From positions 1-64,000 of the forward strand of contig JBBRMU010000004.1 in NCBI GenBank assembly GCA_038230655.1: a DNA stretch of 64,000 nt. Direction: 5' to 3'. The notes beneath the pieces are model-generated. The model made no database searches and was not told where the DNA came from. It worked only from the letters and a program-made list of their open reading frames with translations. Below are positions 53,580 through 61,809 of the stretch, piece by piece. Origin of the DNA: JBBRMU01 sp038230655. Lineage in GTDB: Bacteria; Patescibacteriota; Microgenomatia; UBA1406; GWC2-37-13. Position numbers and translations under genes: made by a program. Position 1 is the stretch's first letter; each line of letters begins with the position of its first letter.

Positions 53580-53844
53580 TTTGTATTAAGTCGTACGCCT
53601 CATCTTCACTCATATCTGAAATCTTCTTATTTTGTTTTTTTAGCCACACAGAGAAGATATTTCTACCTTTTTGATTCAATTCTTCTATATTTATTGTTTG
53701 TAAAGACGATTGAGTAGTTTTTATATATAACTCGGATAGGGCTACTTTCAGTATCTCAGGTTCACTTAATGGAGGGTACTTTGATTGGATAGTATCTAGA
53801 ACTTCACGTATTTCTGGAGTAATTGTAAGTCTGATTGTGTTCAT
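53572..53844 (-). CDS. Antitoxin partner of the PIN toxin
   Basis: 90 residues. N-terminal ribbon-helix-helix-like pattern (MNTIRLTITPEIREVLDTI) and a helical C-terminal part (FSVWLKKQNKKISDMSEDEAYDLI) that would wrap the toxin. Its promoter is likely autoregulated. The antitoxin-first order and eight-base overlap support the pairing. Confidence 0.8.
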   Translation of the reverse strand: MNTIRLTITPEIREVLDTIQSKYPPLSEPEILKVALSELYIKTTQSSLQTINIEELNQKGRNIFSVWLKKQNKKISDMSEDEAYDLIQNA

Positions 53845-53906
53845 ATACGTACATTATAAGGCTTTAATAGCCTCTTGTCAACCGTGAATAATTAATAATT
53901 TCATTT

Positions 53907-55646
53907 TTACACCTCCTTTGTGAAGTATTCAATTGCCTCAAGAAGGGCGGTTTTCTCTTTAGAATCTATTCGGGAGGTCGAATAGGTACGAGTCTCGTCC
54001 CATATGGTGCACCATAAAGAACTTTTTAAATAAATTTTATATTCTTCGCGTACTAAGGCTCCGTTATTAGGTACGAGCCGGTATATTTCTTCTTTTGTCT
54101 TTTTTATAGCCTCTTTATACTTAAAAAACAAATATTGAAGCTGATATTCTAATTTTTGACCTAGTAAGATCGGGTTCGAGCCAACAGTCTTAAAAATGAT
54201 TTTTCTTCGATTGTGATTCTTTGTTGCAAATCTTTTTGCCGCTAATAATCCAAACTCAAAACTATCTTTTGCAATATCTGCCCACTCATTATTTCCTAAC
54301 TTTGCTTGATTTAGTTGTTTCATAATTTTTTCTTTTTCAATCATTAATGCTCTTTTTCTATCTCCAAATTCTTGATCTGAAAGCATACTACCATCAGAAT
54401 TCTCTGGAGATATTTTGAGCGAAACCAAATTATTAATACGCTTATTTACATTTTCAAATGCTTTTTGGAGAGCATCACAACTATTCGTACTTGTGGCTTT
54501 ATTCTTTTCTTTGACTTCCTCTAATGCTTCTAAAGCTAGTTTCGCAAAGTCAGGATCCAATTCAAGATGCGTCAAGTCTTGTCTAAATTTTTCTTCTAAT
54601 GTTTCTGTTTTAATATATCCCTGACTACATCTGCTCCGTTTATTCTTTTTTGTACAACGGTAGTATGCAAACTCCTGTGAAGTACCATTTTTATAATGTT
54701 TTATATGTGATTCAACTGTTACAAAATAACCACATTCACCACATTTAATCATGCCGTTAAGAGCAGAATCGTGCTTTTCAGCTTTACCTTTGGCTCTACC
54801 TTCAACTATATCCTGCAATAGGTTAAATTCTTCATCTGTTAGCATAGGAGGATGTTGTCCTTGATACAGTTTTCCACAATAAATAAACTTTCCTGTATAA
54901 AAAGGGTCTCTAAGATGTCTATGCATTGCACTTTTACATATAGGTTTGCCGTATTTCAAACTCCTAATTCCTAGTTTCTCAGCCTCCTCAACTAATGCTT
55001 CAACAGTATAATTTCCCGTTAGCGCAAAATCAAATAACTTTCTCATGAGTGGAAAATATATAGGATGAGGTGAAATGTCTCTCAAACCTTGTGGCTTATC
55101 ACTATTATTCATATCTCCTGGTCTCGCTTGACCTGGGAAAACGCCTCGCTCAGCTTTAAGCATTAATGATTCTTTTACATTAACACTTTTATTATCGTTT
55201 TCTAGCTTTGCTTGAGTACAAAGAAGATTTAACATAAATTTATCATAGGGATTATTTATGAATGTTTGATATGGAGTAACAACCTCAAGTAGTTTTCCCT
55301 GATCCATAAGATAAATAATTCTTCCAGTATCTATCGTATTTCTGGATAATCGTGAGGGATTAAGAAGAATTATTCCATTTATATCTCCATCTTCTATCAT
55401 CTGAACCACCTGGTTAAAGACAGGTCTTCCTGGAATTTTGGCTGATTTTGACTCTTGGAGTGGTTCCCCTGAAACTTGAATTCCTCTTGAAGCAACATAT
55501 GTTGTTAATGTATGTATCTGATCAGGAAGGGATTGAATTTGACGTTCATCAGATTCGCTACTTTTACGACAATATATAGCGTATTTACTTAATGGCTGAT
55601 AATCTTTTTCAGGAGTACTAATTGTGTTATATTCAGATAATCTCAT
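53907..55646 (-). CDS. Large serine recombinase
   Basis: Site-specific integrase/resolvase of the large serine type. 579 residues. The N-terminal catalytic domain starts AIYCRKSSESDERQIQSLPDQ (Ser in CRKSS) and includes LNPSRLSRNTID (Arg pair). A recombinase domain follows (RGVFPGQARPGDMNN, DPFYTGKFIYCGK), then a zinc ribbon (MIKCGECGYFVTVES and YYRCTKK...RCSQGYI) and a coiled coil (about 375-450). Its end encodes AAGGAGGTG-type bases that may serve a following gene. It overlaps the small gene upstream by 14 bases. Confidence 0.95.
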   Translation of the reverse strand: MRLSEYNTISTPEKDYQPLSKYAIYCRKSSESDERQIQSLPDQIHTLTTYVASRGIQVSGEPLQESKSAKIPGRPVFNQVVQMIEDGDINGIILLNPSRLSRNTIDTGRIIYLMDQGKLLEVVTPYQTFINNPYDKFMLNLLCTQAKLENDNKSVNVKESLMLKAERGVFPGQARPGDMNNSDKPQGLRDISPHPIYFPLMRKLFDFALTGNYTVEALVEEAEKLGIRSLKYGKPICKSAMHRHLRDPFYTGKFIYCGKLYQGQHPPMLTDEEFNLLQDIVEGRAKGKAEKHDSALNGMIKCGECGYFVTVESHIKHYKNGTSQEFAYYRCTKKNKRSRCSQGYIKTETLEEKFRQDLTHLELDPDFAKLALEALEEVKEKNKATSTNSCDALQKAFENVNKRINNLVSLKISPENSDGSMLSDQEFGDRKRALMIEKEKIMKQLNQAKLGNNEWADIAKDSFEFGLLAAKRFATKNHNRRKIIFKTVGSNPILLGQKLEYQLQYLFFKYKEAIKKTKEEIYRLVPNNGALVREEYKIYLKSSLWCTIWDETRTYSTSRIDSKEKTALLEAIEYFTKEV

Positions 55647-55818
55647 TTTGTTGATTTTGAGGATCGGTTACCTCATCTAATGGATCTGGCGTAAGTAAAA
55701 TATCCATTAAATTTATAAGATCAGTAAATGCTTTTGTTGCTTCCTCATTCGAAAGTTGAATATTAAATTTATCGTAGTATAATTTTTTAAATTTTTCTTT
55801 TATATTAGTGTCTACCAT
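55633..55818 (-). CDS. Small protein leading the recombinase operon
   Basis: 61 residues, soluble and helical (NIKEKFKKLYYDKFNIQLSNEEATKAF, LINLMDILL) with an acidic end. It starts about 29 bases after the controlled promoter and overlaps the recombinase start. It could be an excision-direction factor or a regulator of the recombinase; no family is recognised. Confidence 0.65.
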   Translation of the reverse strand: MVDTNIKEKFKKLYYDKFNIQLSNEEATKAFTDLINLMDILLTPDPLDEVTDPQNQQNEII

Positions 55819-55835
55819 ATTAGTATTTCACTACA

Positions 55836-55875
55836 ACTATAGTAATAGTATAACCACTATAGTGGTAGTTGTCAA
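55836..55875 (-). promoter_or_regulatory. Recombinase-operon promoter with repeated operator
   Basis: On the minus strand TTGACA (55875-55870), a 17-base spacer and TATACT (55852-55847). The spacer is filled by the perfect palindrome CCACTATAGTGG (55854-55865). The core ACTATAGT recurs at 55836-55843, 20 bases away, two helical turns. The XRE gene on the opposite side is the natural repressor candidate. This is a typical lysogeny-like switch for a mobile element. Confidence 0.75.
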
Positions 55876-55939
55876 GCGTAATTTAAGATAGATAAATCAA
55901 CATATTAACAATAGTTATAGAATGCTATATACTATAAAT

Positions 55940-56164
55940 ATGAATGTAACAATAAATCCAAAAAGCCAGGAAGAATTTGGTAGAAATCTACGAGAAATAA
56001 GAGAAAAAAGGAAATTATTACAGGAACAAGTTGCAGAATTAGTAGGGATATCTGTTTCTTATTATGCTGGGATTGAACGAGGAGAAGAGAATCCTTCATT
56101 TGCTGTAATTAGACAACTTTGCAAAGTACTCAAAATTAATTCTTCAGATATTCTTCCTTTTTAG
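55940..56164 (+). CDS. XRE-family helix-turn-helix regulator
   Basis: 74 residues, essentially one HTH_3 domain: FGRNLREIREKRKLLQEQVAELVGISVSYYAGIERGEENPSF. Probably binds the ACTATAGT operators next door and represses the recombinase operon. TTAACA (55905-55910), 17 bases, TATACT (55928-55933) and ATG six bases later give a textbook leaderless start; the ATG at 55922 would lie upstream of the transcript. Confidence 0.9.
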   Translation: MNVTINPKSQEEFGRNLREIREKRKLLQEQVAELVGISVSYYAGIERGEENPSFAVIRQLCKVLKINSSDILPF

Positions 56165-56173
56165 TTCAATAAT

Positions 56174-57445
56174 TTATTGAATTAGCTCGTTTGTCTCGTA
56201 TAAATCTTCCAATTCCTTCGTTGACCCGAAGGGAATACGATCTAAAATTACATTTTTCATTGTCATAGTCATGGCAGAAGTTACCGTATATTCTCCGTAT
56301 CTATTATTTATTTTATCCATAGCATCAGATATTTTTATGTTTTTTTCTGGTCCATCTTCAAAAAGTTGTTGTTGGACTTGATCTTTAGAGTCAAGATCAA
56401 AACAGGCGACAGATACTTTTGTTACTACTTTTCTTTGAGGTTGTTGATTAAACACGAGTAACGCACGTCGGTAGATATCATTTGAAGCATATAAATCACG
56501 ATTTCCTACTCTACCTCTATGCCAATACGTTCCATCTTCATAGGAAAGTCCGATATGCATACCTCGTGCCATATATCCATTTTTTCTAAGCCTACGTCCT
56601 ATCTTTTCGCACAATTTCATTATTACAGCTGATAGTTCTGATGGATCTGCGGATTTCTTTCCTAATGCCACATCTTGACCAAAGCTGTGTCTAAGATAAT
56701 CGACATCATCAGGCTCCCATCCTCTGAGCCTTCTAAACCAATAATATCCATTTATACTTTGAAATACTTGATGTTTTAATACATCTAAAGGAGCGTCAAG
56801 AAATTGAAGAGGAGTAAAGATTTTGCACATATTAAGTCGTGCCTGAAATCTGGAATTAATGCCACATAAATCAATTAAAGTAAGTTTGCTATATATTTCT
56901 CTTACATTTTTGTAGGTTATAACATCCAATCCATCAGGTTTATGCAGAGATGCTCCTGTTTTTGCAAGAAACCTATTCGGTGCAATTCCAATAGAACAAC
57001 TCATCCATTCCCCGATTTCTTTCCTAATTCTTGTTTTTATTTCAAACGCAATCTCAGTAAGTTCTCTTTTTAAAATACTCTCCATTGGCGCAAAATCAAT
57101 TACTAATTCATCAATGGAAAGAGGCCTAATAATGGACGAATACTCTGAGCAAATCCTTTTCAGTCTAATATGTACATCTCGCACGAGTGATGCATCGGTC
57201 ATGAGTGGAATAACCTCTTTACAAATTGATCTACATTCAATTAAATTCATCCCTGTTCTTATGCCTAACTTTTTGGCTTCAATCGATGGAGCCAAAACTA
57301 TTCCTCTTGGAGATACATATGACATCATAAGAATGGGCTTACCTCGCAGGTGTCTATTTGCCTGTTGAGTTGCAGTCGCAAAACAACTGTTCAAATCAAT
57401 ATGCATTTTTAAAGGCGAATTTTGATTAAGTTCCAGCTGCATCAT
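56174..57445 (-). CDS. Y-family DNA polymerase (DinB/UmuC-like)
   Basis: Error-prone translesion polymerase. 423 residues with catalytic motifs KMHIDLNSCFATA (Asp), SYVSPRGIVLAPSIEAKKLGI, RPLSIDELVIDF (Asp-Glu) and SCSIGIAPNRFLAKTGASLHKPDG, then HhH-like LCGINSRFQARL and a little-finger domain. The SIDE motif is followed by LVID rather than the common AYLD. It is the second gene of an operon driven by the SOS-like operator at 57774-57803 and overlaps the first gene by 20 bases. Confidence 0.94.
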   Translation of the reverse strand: MMQLELNQNSPLKMHIDLNSCFATATQQANRHLRGKPILMMSYVSPRGIVLAPSIEAKKLGIRTGMNLIECRSICKEVIPLMTDASLVRDVHIRLKRICSEYSSIIRPLSIDELVIDFAPMESILKRELTEIAFEIKTRIRKEIGEWMSCSIGIAPNRFLAKTGASLHKPDGLDVITYKNVREIYSKLTLIDLCGINSRFQARLNMCKIFTPLQFLDAPLDVLKHQVFQSINGYYWFRRLRGWEPDDVDYLRHSFGQDVALGKKSADPSELSAVIMKLCEKIGRRLRKNGYMARGMHIGLSYEDGTYWHRGRVGNRDLYASNDIYRRALLVFNQQPQRKVVTKVSVACFDLDSKDQVQQQLFEDGPEKNIKISDAMDKINNRYGEYTVTSAMTMTMKNVILDRIPFGSTKELEDLYETNELIQ

Positions 57446-57692
57446 ATGTCTCTAGTAATTGCCAACTTAACGTGTCAGCATTCAGTTCAAGTTTAAAAAA
57501 CATGGTGTCATTTGCCACAGAAAATATATGAAGTAGCTCTCGTCCCGCACGTACTTTGTTGTAATAGTCAAATTTATTTATGAGATATACACGCCCACGC
57601 CACTTAATTTTCATTGGCTTTATAGGCATATTACTTTTACGGGTCGTATCATAGACGGCAACAACATCTACTTTCTCATGAATTTTTTCCAT
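57426..57692 (-). CDS. Small DUF6504-like protein leading the polymerase operon
   Basis: 88 residues. The pattern VDVVAVYDTTRKSNMPIKPMKIKWRGRVYLINKFDYYN and LHIFSVANDTMFFKLELNADTLSW resembles the small DUF6504-type proteins encoded before Y-family polymerases in other bacteria. The family assignment is from memory of the pattern and is not certain. A role as polymerase accessory factor is plausible from the overlap and shared control. Confidence 0.7.
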   Translation of the reverse strand: MEKIHEKVDVVAVYDTTRKSNMPIKPMKIKWRGRVYLINKFDYYNKVRAGRELLHIFSVANDTMFFKLELNADTLSWQLLETYDAAGT

Positions 57693-57773
57693 AATTTAGT
57701 GAAACTGCTAACTTTTAGGCCACATTAATAGATCGGCTTGTTATAAGGCTCTTATTTCATTCTGTATAGTTAT

Positions 57774-57803
57774 ATTGTAGTAAACGATCGTTTACATTGT
57801 CAA
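57774..57803 (-). promoter_or_regulatory. Polymerase-operon promoter with perfect 16-bp SOS-like palindrome
   Basis: On the minus strand TTGACA (57803-57798), an 18-base spacer and TACAAT (57779-57774). The spacer contains GTAAACGATCGTTTAC (57780-57795), an exact palindrome. The uvrB promoter at 35498-35527 has the same three parts at the same distances. A repressor dimer here would block the -35/-10 region, and the SRAP gene on the other side may also be affected. Predicted leader to the first gene is about 75 bases. Confidence 0.85.
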
Positions 57804-57866
57804 CTACAATATTGTAAGACTGTGAAATTTGCTTATCTGTAATCTGGTTTATTGATATAATTAGAT

Positions 57867-58571
57867 ATGTGCGGAAGATATAATCTTGAAATATATGAAG
57901 ACTTTTATGATAGATATGAGATTGAAAATAGACTTGATCTGAAGTCTTCGTTTAATATTGCTCCATCTCAAATTCAACCAGTTGTTTTACAACATTCTCC
58001 TAATCATGTGGAGTTAATGCCATGGGGACTTATACCCTTTTGGGAAGATAAAAAACCAAAACAAAAATATCTAATTAACATGCGGGATGATACTATTATT
58101 TCAAAAGGATGGGCACATAAATATCTACAATTTCAGAGGTGCCTTATTCCTGCTTCAGGATTTTATGAATGGAAAAAAACATCAGATGGTAAAATCCCAT
58201 ACCAATTTAAAGTGAAGGGTAAAAAATATATCACGTTTGCAGGAATGTATAGTGAAACAGAAAATAGTGAGGGTAAGAAAGAGAGAAGATATACGATAAT
58301 TACTACAACACCAAATAGTTTAATGGCGCCTATTCACGATAGAATGCCAGTTATCTTAGATGAGGAAGGTGAGAAATTCTGGATTAATCCTGACAATGTT
58401 GAGATTGATCAATTAAAAGAATATATAAAACCATTTAAGGCTAACTTAATGGAAAGATTCCCCATCTCTACAGCAGTAAACAGTCCTATGAATAATAGTA
58501 AAGATATTATCAAACCAATTCCAGAACCTCATGCTTCAAAAGACAACACAAATACACTTGATTCTGCTTGA
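57867..58571 (+). CDS. SRAP (YedK/HMCES) domain protein
   Basis: Shields abasic sites in single-stranded DNA by covalent linkage through its second residue cysteine. 234 residues: MCGRYNL start (catalytic Cys2), FNIAPSQIQPV (Asn), VELMPWGLIPFW, INMRDDTI, RCLIPASGFYEWKK (Glu), FAGMYSE and TTTPNSLMAPIHDRMPVIL (His). All catalytic positions are present. TATAAT (57856-57861) ends five bases before ATG. It lies divergent to the polymerase operon with the operator in between, strengthening a DNA-damage locus. Confidence 0.96.
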   Translation: MCGRYNLEIYEDFYDRYEIENRLDLKSSFNIAPSQIQPVVLQHSPNHVELMPWGLIPFWEDKKPKQKYLINMRDDTIISKGWAHKYLQFQRCLIPASGFYEWKKTSDGKIPYQFKVKGKKYITFAGMYSETENSEGKKERRYTIITTTPNSLMAPIHDRMPVILDEEGEKFWINPDNVEIDQLKEYIKPFKANLMERFPISTAVNSPMNNSKDIIKPIPEPHASKDNTNTLDSA

Positions 58572-58651
58572 TATACCTTGTACTTTTCTTTTCTGATATT
58601 ATTTGATATACTTCTCTCAATTTACCACGTCCTAATAATATAAGTAATATT

Positions 58652-59689
58652 ATGGATACTATAAACTGGTACAACTTGGAGGCAGGAAATATAATCAAAT
58701 ACCTTCTTTTATTGCCTCATAACTTTCTTCCTTTCTTATATGTAATTGTCATCTCCTTTTTGGGCCTAATCCTTTTGTATATAGCCATCAGATATGTATT
58801 TGTTCTTAAGAACCTTCTTATTGAAAAATCAATTCTACTCGAACTCACTCCCCCTGCATTTAGTGAGAAAAGTGCCTATACTACTGAACAATTATTTACT
58901 GTCATTCATGGACTTGGAAAGAATCAGAGATTATTTGAAAAGATATTAGGTATACAACCCAGATTATCTTTTGAAATTGTGTCGACTCACAAAAAAGGTA
59001 TTCGTTATTTGGTTAGAACAAATCCAGAATATGCAACTATTTTGAAACGAACAATGTTATCGTATTTACCTCAAGTACAGATTAATGAGACTGATGAATA
59101 TATAGATGATAAATCAAAATATAAAATTGTGGAGTTTAAACTTGGACGTCATTTTGCCTATCCATTGCAAAAGCAACAGTTACTCGATCAACATGATCCA
59201 GTGGCCTACATTACCGGCATGATGACGCAACTAACTACCGAAGAATTACTCTCTTTTCAGATTGTTATTTCCCCAACACAAACAAAAGAAACAAAACAGA
59301 TAAAGCATATGATTCATCGGAATGAAAATGTTTTAGATTATTTAGATCGAGTCCAGATTCCAAATGGCATTCAGCCAGTTTCATTAGTACTACAGGTAAT
59401 TTTTAAGGTTCTAAAAGGAATTGTTCATGAAGCCCAATGGGTACTAAATGAACTGCTTCATCCGGCAACTTATCCAGTAAATATGCAACAAAACAATCTG
59501 TATCAACAACTTCAGATACAGCAACATATTAAACCTGCAAGAACTTTGACTCGATTTGAACAGGAAACCATTGAGGCTATTCAAGAGAAAATTGATCAGC
59601 CATTGTTTGAATCAAGTATTCGGTTACTCTTGTGTGTTAAAGAGAATCATGATGAAAGGGAAAGAATTAGTGGTTTTATATCATCTTGA
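58652..59689 (+). pseudogene. Membrane-anchored protein, N-terminal part, cut off by the IS element
   Basis: 345 residues: two hydrophobic helices (about 15-55) followed by a soluble domain. It resembles the N-terminal membrane region of conjugation-type DNA-transfer ATPases known from this bacterial group, but no Walker motif is reached. The stop codon TGA at 59687-59689 is supplied by the left end of the inserted element (it starts at 59686), so the original protein was longer. TATAAG (58639-58644) ends seven bases before ATG. Family assignment is tentative. Confidence 0.55.
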
Positions 59690-59753
59690 CCGGTACCCCT
59701 TAAAATAGACAGTAGTTCTTTACTAGTCTTTACAAATTTAAGGAGGTGACCAT

Positions 59754-60002
59754 ATGTACAATCCAATAGCAACGGAAGTGAAGCAGGAGATATTGTCAAA
59801 AATTAGAGCAGGAGAGAAAATAATTGAACTTGCCAAACACTACGGCATCTCAGAAAAGACCATCTACAACTGGCTCAGGAAAAAAGCAATAGGGACAGTA
59901 AGCATTCTTGAGCATAATAGACTTAAAAAGGAAAATGAACAGATGAAGGAGATTATCGGAGTATTAACGGTAGAACTTACAAAGTTAAAAAAAAAGAGGT
60001 GA
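59754..60002 (+). CDS. IS3-family transposase OrfA
   Basis: 82 residues with a helix-turn-helix (IIELAKHYGISEKTIYNWLRKKA) and a C-terminal leucine-zipper-like coil (LEHNRLKKENEQMKEIIGVL). It binds the element ends. A strong AAGGAGGTGA site precedes the ATG. It ends in a run of nine A (59987-59995), the place where frameshifting or slippage should join it to OrfB. Confidence 0.93.
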   Translation: MYNPIATEVKQEILSKIRAGEKIIELAKHYGISEKTIYNWLRKKAIGTVSILEHNRLKKENEQMKEIIGVLTVELTKLKKKR

Positions 60003-60060
60003 TATACGAGAGCTCATCGAAACTAAGGTCAACAGTCTCAACAGAAGCCTCCTCTCAAAA

Positions 60061-60828
60061 TTGCTGGGAGTGGCACGAGCCAGTCTCTACAAGCGTCCTG
60101 TAGATCGCAAGAGCCTGGACACCATTCTCAAACACCAGATAGAATCAGTGCTTGAGATGAACCCTTCCTATGGACACCGAAGAATCGCTCTTGCATTAGG
60201 TATGGGTAAAAAGCGAGTAAGACGGGTTATGAAACAGTTTGAGTTAAAACCCTACAAGAGAAAAGCCAGATGGAGAAAAAGAAAAGATGAGAGAAGATCT
60301 CCAGCACCCTACCGTAATTTAATCAAGGGCACCTGTCCGGTTACATCTGAGACAATACTGGTTGGTGACTTTACTCACATCCTCTACCGTGATCAAGTCC
60401 TGTATCTGGCAACATTTATGGATGTGTACACGAGAGAAATTGTCGGTTGGCATGTGTCTGTACGGCACACGAAGGAACTCGTGATTGAAGCGCTGCTTGA
60501 TGCCATCAAGACCTTAGGGAAAGTACCCAAGATCGTTCACACTGATCAGGGCAGTGAGTATCTGTCAAAAGAATACACTGGTTTTTTGACGACACTGGGA
60601 GTCGAAATCTCCATGAGCAAGAAAGCTTCTCCATGGGAGAATGGCTACCAGGAATCATTCTACAACAACTTCAAAACTGATCTAGGATTGGAGTTTGATC
60701 GGTTTGAGTCTTTGGGGGAACTGGTTGGAGCTATTTACGAAACCTTAACGTATCACAACCGTGACAGGATCCAGACTACGCTCAAAATGTCACCAGCTCA
60801 ATTCAAAAAACTGTCGCTTAAGAAGTGA
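60061..60828 (+). CDS. IS3-family transposase OrfB (DDE integrase)
   Basis: 255 residues as called from TTG 60061. HTH_21 region (NPSYGHRRIALAL), then the rve integrase core with the DDE triad: VGDFTHI (Asp), VHTDQGSEY (Asp) and SPWENGYQESFYNNFK (Glu). The frame is open upstream to the OrfA overlap (GDIRELIETKVNSLNRSLLSK), so the real product is probably an OrfAB fusion. Relative to OrfA the frame is +1 (or -2), whereas most IS3 elements use -1. Confidence 0.93.
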   Translation: MLGVARASLYKRPVDRKSLDTILKHQIESVLEMNPSYGHRRIALALGMGKKRVRRVMKQFELKPYKRKARWRKRKDERRSPAPYRNLIKGTCPVTSETILVGDFTHILYRDQVLYLATFMDVYTREIVGWHVSVRHTKELVIEALLDAIKTLGKVPKIVHTDQGSEYLSKEYTGFLTTLGVEISMSKKASPWENGYQESFYNNFKTDLGLEFDRFESLGELVGAIYETLTYHNRDRIQTTLKMSPAQFKKLSLKK

Positions 60829-60857
60829 GAATGATTGTCTACTAAAAAGGCACTTGA

Positions 60858-61085
60858 CAAATCCAAAAAGATTTAAGTACTTATACTCCAGAGGGCGTTG
60901 AGGCAGTTGTACTAGCAAAGGGATCTGTCAAGGAACTATTGACACAGTATATGGGAGGATTAAAGTCTGGATTTTCTTACTGTGGAGCAAGAAATATAGC
61001 TGAAGTCTGGAAAAATGCCGAGTTTATACAAATCACCCAGAACTCATTAGTTGAGTCACATCCTCATGATGTCGCGCACCTATAG
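60858..61085 (+). pseudogene. guaB: C-terminal fragment of IMP dehydrogenase
   Basis: The frame from the right end of the IS to TAG 61083-61085 encodes YTPEGVEAVVLAKGSV, LLTQYMGGLKSGFSYCGARN and FIQITQNSLVESHPHDV. These are the classical last ~75 residues of IMP dehydrogenase (guanine nucleotide synthesis). The catalytic core is missing, so the fragment cannot work. It does not match the truncated gene on the other side of the IS. Confidence 0.88.
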
Positions 61086-61140
61086 CATATTACTATCAAG
61101 TTCTTTTATACAACTTTATTACATCTGGAAGAAAGATTAT

Positions 61141-61707
61141 TCATATAGACTTCATAAATCTGAGCTTTTTTCTTAGTCCAAAGTAAAGTATTGTACAAAA
61201 AAAGCCAAAAAAGAGTACAAAGACCATTTGGTTTACGGATAAGAGTGTAGTGAGTAGGTCTGAAAAAACTTGGAGCGGTGAGGTGAAAAGTGTCCATGAA
61301 TTAGTTCTCTGAAATCTTCCCATCATAACTCCTACACTAATCAAAAAAATAAAGCCCGTGATGATAGTATAGACTGTAATGTTGCTCAGCCTAAAATTCT
61401 TCAGTAGTTTTTCTAAACAGCTCACCGAGACAAGAAATGTGAGTACTCCACTATATATCAAAAACAAATACTGAAGGATAAGAAAAGGCAAGAAAAAAGA
61501 TGATATATGTTGATACTGTTCAAAAAAATGAGCCAGATCTGTTAGGAGGTAGATAGTGTTAGGTACAAACACCAGCCAAAAAAAGAACGAAACAGTCTTC
61601 AATAGGTTTAAGGGATTTTTTACCATCATTACACCAAAAACGACTCCCACAATCGCGAGAAAAATATTCCACAACATCCATCCGGAATTGAATACAAGAA
61701 TATCCAT
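61141..61707 (-). CDS. DUF1361-like integral membrane protein
   Basis: 188 residues with about six hydrophobic helices. The FVPNTIYLLTDLAHFF motif, an Asn-x-x-Tyr-x-x-Thr-Asp pattern at the end of a helix, and RFQRTNSW with conserved Arg/Asn are typical of DUF1361. Function is unknown. Confidence 0.78.
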   Translation of the reverse strand: MDILVFNSGWMLWNIFLAIVGVVFGVMMVKNPLNLLKTVSFFFWLVFVPNTIYLLTDLAHFFEQYQHISSFFLPFLILQYLFLIYSGVLTFLVSVSCLEKLLKNFRLSNITVYTIITGFIFLISVGVMMGRFQRTNSWTLFTSPLQVFSDLLTTLLSVNQMVFVLFFGFFCTILYFGLRKKLRFMKSI

Positions 61708-61809
61708 TAAAAGTTAATTATATGAGGTAACTGAAGTCTTCGTCGTCATACTAACATTATAAATGAAAATCGCTATTGCATCCAGTAGAAAAGGACTATA
61801 CTTGATGTA

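Larger units (their letters stand above)
59686..60860 (+). mobile_element. IS3-family insertion sequence
   Basis: About 1175 bp. Imperfect terminal inverted repeats begin TTGACCGGTACC on the left. The right end reads TTGTCAAGTGCC on the other strand, and both reach a common TAGACA about 20 bases inside. The flanks show a 3-bp direct repeat ATC (59683-59685 and 60861-60863). It carries orfA and orfB transposase genes. Base composition is visibly less AT-rich than the neighbours, suggesting recent arrival. Different truncated genes lie on its two sides. Confidence 0.88.
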
